Assembly (NCBI GenBank): GCA_021152765.1
Contig: JAGKUT010000046.1
Coordinates: 1 to 6,689, forward strand
DNA: 6,689 bases
Direction of reading: 5' to 3'
Source: Actinomycetes bacterium
Lineage (GTDB): Bacteria; Bacillota_I; Bacilli_A; RF39; UBA660
The notes under the pieces are model-generated. The model worked only from the letters and a program-made list of their open reading frames with translations, had not been told where the DNA came from and did not search any database. This document shows positions 6,092-6,689 of the stretch, in pieces. Positions within the stretch are counted from its first letter, which is position 1, and each line of letters opens with the position of its first letter. The position numbers and the translations under genes were made by a program.

Positions 6092-6431
6092 ATTAAGTAA
6101 ATCAAAATTCAGAAGTAGTTTTCATCTAAGAAAAAAAGAAATAGAATACATTGACAAAAAAGGAATAGAAGAAATAAAAAAACAAACATACGAAATAATC
6201 AATAAAAGAATAAAACCAGAAATAATAGAAAATGATGGTAAACAAACACCTATGAAAAACCATCCTGTATTTATTGGACAGCACGCAACCGCAACATGTT
6301 GCAGAGGCTGTATAGAAAAATGGCATCACATAAAGAAAAATAAAGAACTAACAGACCATGAAATAGACTTTATAGTAGAACTAATTATGGAATGGATAAG
6401 GAGGCAATATGAACGAAATAAAATGTCCTAA
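6060..6431 (+). CDS. DUF4186 family protein
   Basis: The 123-residue soluble protein shows the DUF4186 signature: KFRSSFHL (16-23), then NDGKQTPMKNHPVFIGQHAT (58-77), then CCRGCIEKWHHI (80-91) and a helical end, DFIVELIMEWIRRQ. Conserved His68, His75, Cys80, Cys81, Cys84 and His89 could bind a metal, but this is inference; the family's function is not known to me. ATG 6060 is the only canonical start that keeps the conserved core, and an in-frame TAA (6057-6059) stands directly before it. It starts 32 bases inside the transporter gene with no good ribosome site (only GTGA at 6047-6050), so coupled translation is likely. The C-terminal RR is encoded AGG AGG, which is the ribosome site of the next gene. 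Confidence 0.9.
   Translation: MSQVIQNKLNKLSKSKFRSSFHLRKKEIEYIDKKGIEEIKKQTYEIINKRIKPEIIENDGKQTPMKNHPVFIGQHATATCCRGCIEKWHHIKKNKELTDHEIDFIVELIMEWIRRQYERNKMS
6399..6404 (+). promoter_or_regulatory. Ribosome-binding site of the DUF2130 gene, inside the DUF4186 gene
   Basis: AGGAGG at 6399-6404 lies 4 bases before ATG 6409, within the last codons of the preceding gene. It is read there as adjacent AGG codons in a region that otherwise favours AGA. It fixes the start of the right-edge gene. Confidence 0.8.
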
Positions 6432-6689
6432 ATGTGGAACAATGTTTAAAATAAACGAAACAGACTATGAAAATATAACAAAACAGATAAGAGATAATGA
6501 ATTTGAAAAAGAATTAAATAGAATACACGAAGAACATAAAAAAGACTTAGAAAGAGAAATTAAATTAACTCAAATAAATACAGAAAAAGAATTAAAAGAA
6601 AAACTAAATAAAAAGGAATTAGAAATAACAAAATTAGAACAAGAAATATTAAGAACTAAACAAGAAGAAAAATCAAAATATACAGAAGA
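6409..6689 (+). CDS. DUF2130 family protein, N-terminal part (runs off right edge)
   Basis: Only the first 93 codons are visible and no stop is reached. The protein begins MNEIKCPKCGTMF, a CxxC knuckle at Cys6 and Cys9, then INETDYENITKQIRDNEFEK, followed from about residue 35 by a charged, Glu/Lys-rich helix that looks like a long coiled coil. A CPxCG start, an I(D/N)E-x-x-Y-x-x-I-x-x-Q(V/I)R motif and a coiled coil are typical of the start of DUF2130 proteins, where the conserved domain lies further on, outside this window. The start is set by AGGAGG at 6399-6404 and overlaps the preceding gene by 23 bases, so it is the third gene of the transporter operon. Function is not established. No second CxxC pair is visible, so a complete zinc ribbon is not shown. 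Confidence 0.82.
   Translation, partial: MNEIKCPKCGTMFKINETDYENITKQIRDNEFEKELNRIHEEHKKDLEREIKLTQINTEKELKEKLNKKELEITKLEQEILRTKQEEKSKYTE

Noticed and set aside
442..6431. Genetic code 4 (TGA as tryptophan), suggested by low GC and lack of TGA stops
   Set aside because: Tryptophan is TGG at every site checked and no in-frame TGA is found in the genes; absence of TGA stops in six genes is weak evidence.

Overview
The window reads as a short GC-rich piece (about 1-350, roughly 49% GC by hand count) joined to a long, very AT-rich bacterial stretch (about 350-6689; sampled lines are 15-37% GC). The AT-rich part looks like an anaerobic, low-GC Gram-positive or Mycoplasmatota-type bacterium, probably uncultured. 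Signs are a pyruvate:ferredoxin oxidoreductase, GGAGG ribosome sites, strongly A/T-ending codons, short gaps and all genes on the plus strand. Tryptophan is written TGG throughout, and all complete genes stop at TAA or TAG, so nothing suggests TGA recoding. The species cannot be named from this sequence.

Layout: (1) 2-367, the inside of a conserved bacterial protein of unknown role, open at the left edge and cut short where base composition changes. (2) 442-3834, a complete single-chain pyruvate:ferredoxin oxidoreductase with its own promoter and a hairpin terminator that includes its stop codon. (3) 3896-4849, a membrane-anchored coiled-coil protein with a C39-like papain-fold peptidase domain, followed with a 5-base overlap by (4) 4845-5144, a 99-residue membrane-anchored coiled-coil protein that appears to start at ATT. 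A terminator closes this pair. (5) 5201-6091, a cation diffusion facilitator with the Asn-Asp/Asp-Asp metal site known from manganese exporters; (6) 6060-6431, a DUF4186 protein; (7) 6409 to the right edge, the start of a DUF2130 protein. Genes 5-7 overlap one another and form one operon.

How the parts work together: the oxidoreductase is central anaerobic metabolism and stands alone. The peptidase-like protein and its small neighbour share one architecture (N-terminal membrane helix, then coiled coil) and are translationally linked, which suggests they act together at the cell envelope. The last operon combines probable manganese export with two proteins of unknown function. The three promoters share an extended -10 box set 21-23 bases before the start codon.

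The points most worth a second look are the ATT-started small gene, whose ribosome site forces unusual codons on the gene before it, and the composition break at about 350, which may be an assembly chimera. I found no CRISPR array, tRNA, rRNA, insertion sequence or riboswitch. No stretch above 300 bases lacks a gene.
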